From: Bacteroidales bacterium UBA2198
GTDB lineage: Bacteria; Bacteroidota; Bacteroidia; Bacteroidales; VadinHA17
Direction of reading: 5' to 3'
Length of the DNA stretch: 8,867 nt
NCBI GenBank assembly: GCA_002328625.1
Contig: DCVC01000004.1
Location: 1 to 8,867 of the forward strand
The notes beneath the pieces were generated by a model. That model was not told where the DNA came from. It saw only the letters and a program-made list of their open reading frames with translations, and did not search any database. Below are positions 7,524 to 8,867 of this stretch, in pieces. Numbering within the stretch: the stretch's first letter is position 1; every line of letters begins with the position of its first letter. Both the position numbers and the translations under genes were made by a program.

Positions 7524-7554
7524 TTCCGATAGGGGCGTACACCGTTCCGATAGG
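7524..7554 (+). promoter_or_regulatory. 10-bp direct repeat with 21-bp spacing, candidate regulator-binding site
   Basis: TTCCGATAGG occurs exactly at 7524-7533 and again at 7545-7554, a spacing of 21 bases, or two helical turns. AraC-family proteins commonly bind direct repeats on one DNA face with this spacing, and such a regulator is encoded immediately upstream. I infer a site controlling the acyltransferase gene. No standard TAnnTTTG box is visible nearby, so the promoter it would act on is undefined. Confidence 0.45.
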
Positions 7555-7574
7555 CTGATTCGTTTCGTCCTGTA

Positions 7575-8825
7575 ATGTCATTTTATGTTTGCCAGAGAAA
7601 TCAAAAACCGGCAAAAATGACAACATTCACTGATCAGAAAACAGAGCGTCAGTATTACATCGACTGGTTAAGAATCCTGCTAATACTTAGTGTATTTCTT
7701 TTTCATATAGGGATGATCTTCAATACCTGGTCATGGCATATAAAGAACGATCAGCAATTTAACGGTGTGCTGCGTCAGGCGATGACTTTCCTCCATTACT
7801 GGCGGATGCCTTTATTATTTATGCTTTCTGGTGCGGGAACATATTTTGCACTTGGAAAAAGGACACCGGTTCAATATGTGTCCGAACGGTTTAAACGGCT
7901 GGCGATTCCCCTGGTAATAGGAATATTTACTCTCGTACCCGTTCAGGTATATATTGAAAGGATAGATCAGTACAGTTCCCTGCCTGAATTCTATTCCCAT
8001 ATGTTCGAAGGCATCTATCCTGACGGGAATTTTAGCTGGCACCATCTTTGGTTCATAGCGTATCTGTTTGTTGTCTCCCTGATCATCTCTCCTTTCCTGA
8101 ATTTCCTGAGAAGCAAAAGATTTCAAGTTTTTACAATCCGTATAGAAAATATAGTTACAAAACCTTTAGCCTTGAATATTTTCGTTCTTCCACTACTCCT
8201 TTCGCAGATCGTTCTTCAGCAGTTTTTCGAGACCGAAACCAATGATCTTGTAAATGACTGGGCATCTTTTACTTATTATATCATCTTCTTTCTTACAGGT
8301 TTTATTTTGCTGCCTGTCAGGAAAATTACAGAAGCTATACGCAAATACAGATTATGGTACCTTGCTGAAGTCATTGTGGTAACCGTCGTATTGTTTAAGG
8401 TACCCAATTTGGCTATATCTGAGGATTCCGGAGAAATCATACAAGATGTTTCTTCTGTTTTCCTGGCCTGGTCCAGTGCAATAACGGCCATAGGTTTCGC
8501 CAAACAATATTTTAATAAGAATTCAACTATGAGGAAACTGGCCAACGAGGCAATCTACCCTTTCTACTTACTCCATCAGCCTGTAATAGTCGTAACCGGA
8601 TATTTTATTATTCACCTCAATATAGCAGTTTTCTGGAAAGTCGCGACCGTGCTGCTTGCATCATTTACCCTGACAATTATTATATACTGGTTTTTAATAA
8701 GGCCCTTTAATCTTTTAAGGATCATTTTCGGAATGAAAAAACTTGAAAAAGCAAAAAAAGAGCCTGAAACAAATCATGCCTTGAAACCGGTAATTGTAAA
8801 AGATGACATGTGTTTATCAGCATGA
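7575..8825 (+). CDS. Acyltransferase 3 family integral membrane protein
   Basis: This protein (416 residues from this start) has about ten membrane segments, near 31-50, 72-94, 109-127, 157-176, 199-216, 231-248, 261-275, 291-308, 326-346 and 352-375. The opening YYIDWLRILLILSVFLFHIGM carries the family's DxLR and conserved His (H44). RFKRLAIP (105-112) is the R..R.. P motif, HHLWF (156-160) matches the internal H.WF segment, and YLLHQPV (331-337) the late conserved His. These enzymes move acetyl or other acyl groups across the inner membrane onto sugars, lipids or peptidoglycan. The acceptor here is unknown. A hydrophilic 30-residue tail follows the last helix. An ATG at 7617 would drop 14 residues and begin at MTTFTDQ, closer to the usual family start; it may be the true start, particularly if the 7524-7554 repeats lie within a promoter. 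The gene is probably regulated by, or cotranscribed with, the preceding AraC-type gene. Confidence 0.9.
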   Translation: MSFYVCQRNQKPAKMTTFTDQKTERQYYIDWLRILLILSVFLFHIGMIFNTWSWHIKNDQQFNGVLRQAMTFLHYWRMPLLFMLSGAGTYFALGKRTPVQYVSERFKRLAIPLVIGIFTLVPVQVYIERIDQYSSLPEFYSHMFEGIYPDGNFSWHHLWFIAYLFVVSLIISPFLNFLRSKRFQVFTIRIENIVTKPLALNIFVLPLLLSQIVLQQFFETETNDLVNDWASFTYYIIFFLTGFILLPVRKITEAIRKYRLWYLAEVIVVTVVLFKVPNLAISEDSGEIIQDVSSVFLAWSSAITAIGFAKQYFNKNSTMRKLANEAIYPFYLLHQPVIVVTGYFIIHLNIAVFWKVATVLLASFTLTIIIYWFLIRPFNLLRIIFGMKKLEKAKKEPETNHALKPVIVKDDMCLSA

Positions 8826-8867
8826 TACAATATAATCTTCTCTTCTGATATACTAAATACCACACTC

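Noticed and set aside
7815..8545. Additional frames on both strands inside the acyltransferase gene.
   Set aside because: They overlap a clear membrane acyltransferase and their translations are compositionally ordinary shadows.
8826..8867. The final 42 bases, checked for a terminator or next gene start.
   Set aside because: No hairpin, promoter box or coding start could be supported in so short a stretch.

Overview
The window looks like a chromosomal segment of a Bacteroidota bacterium, probably a Bacteroidales/Marinilabiliales-type or related marine or sediment lineage. The evidence is a Por/type IX secretion C-terminal sorting domain on a fibronectin-III adhesin-like protein, a match to the Bacteroidota promoter pattern TTTG-N19-TAnnTTTG upstream of one gene, almost no Shine-Dalgarno sequences, A+T-rich spacers, and a seven-helix membrane AraC-type regulator of a kind common in that phylum. 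The genus cannot be told from the sequence.

Layout. (1) 1-2081, plus: the 3' part of a large secreted fibronectin-III repeat protein, with an alternating A/B repeat array and a T9SS type A sorting domain. (2) 2082-2508: a 427-bp spacer with a short hairpin after the adhesin, a G-rich island and an 18-bp palindrome before the next gene. (3) 2509-4568, plus: a Tat-signal protein with an L-fucose-isomerase-like fold, followed 23 bp later by a GatB/YqeY-domain protein; these are probably cotranscribed. (4) 4590-6008, minus: a group II PLP-dependent decarboxylase that converges on the YqeY gene with 21 bp between stops. (5) 6009-6298: the divergent control region, holding a perfect 10-bp inverted repeat over a candidate -10-like box on the minus strand and a well-formed promoter on the plus strand. 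(6) 6299-8825, plus: a membrane-bound AraC-type regulator followed by an acyltransferase-3 family integral membrane protein. A 10-bp direct repeat with 21-bp spacing lies between these two genes.

How the genes may work together. The clearest functional pair is the membrane regulator and the acyltransferase: the regulator could sense an envelope signal and control modification of a surface glycan or lipid. The divergent decarboxylase shares the regulator's upstream region and could be coregulated. The isomerase-like protein and YqeY protein form a separate transcription unit with no obvious shared pathway. The adhesin is an independent surface protein.

No RNA gene, CRISPR array, insertion sequence or integrase is visible. 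No clear new multi-gene system was found. The observations most worth checking are the 21-bp-spaced direct repeat, the exported isomerase-like protein with its Cys-rich leader, and the recent-looking 540-bp repeat duplication in the adhesin.
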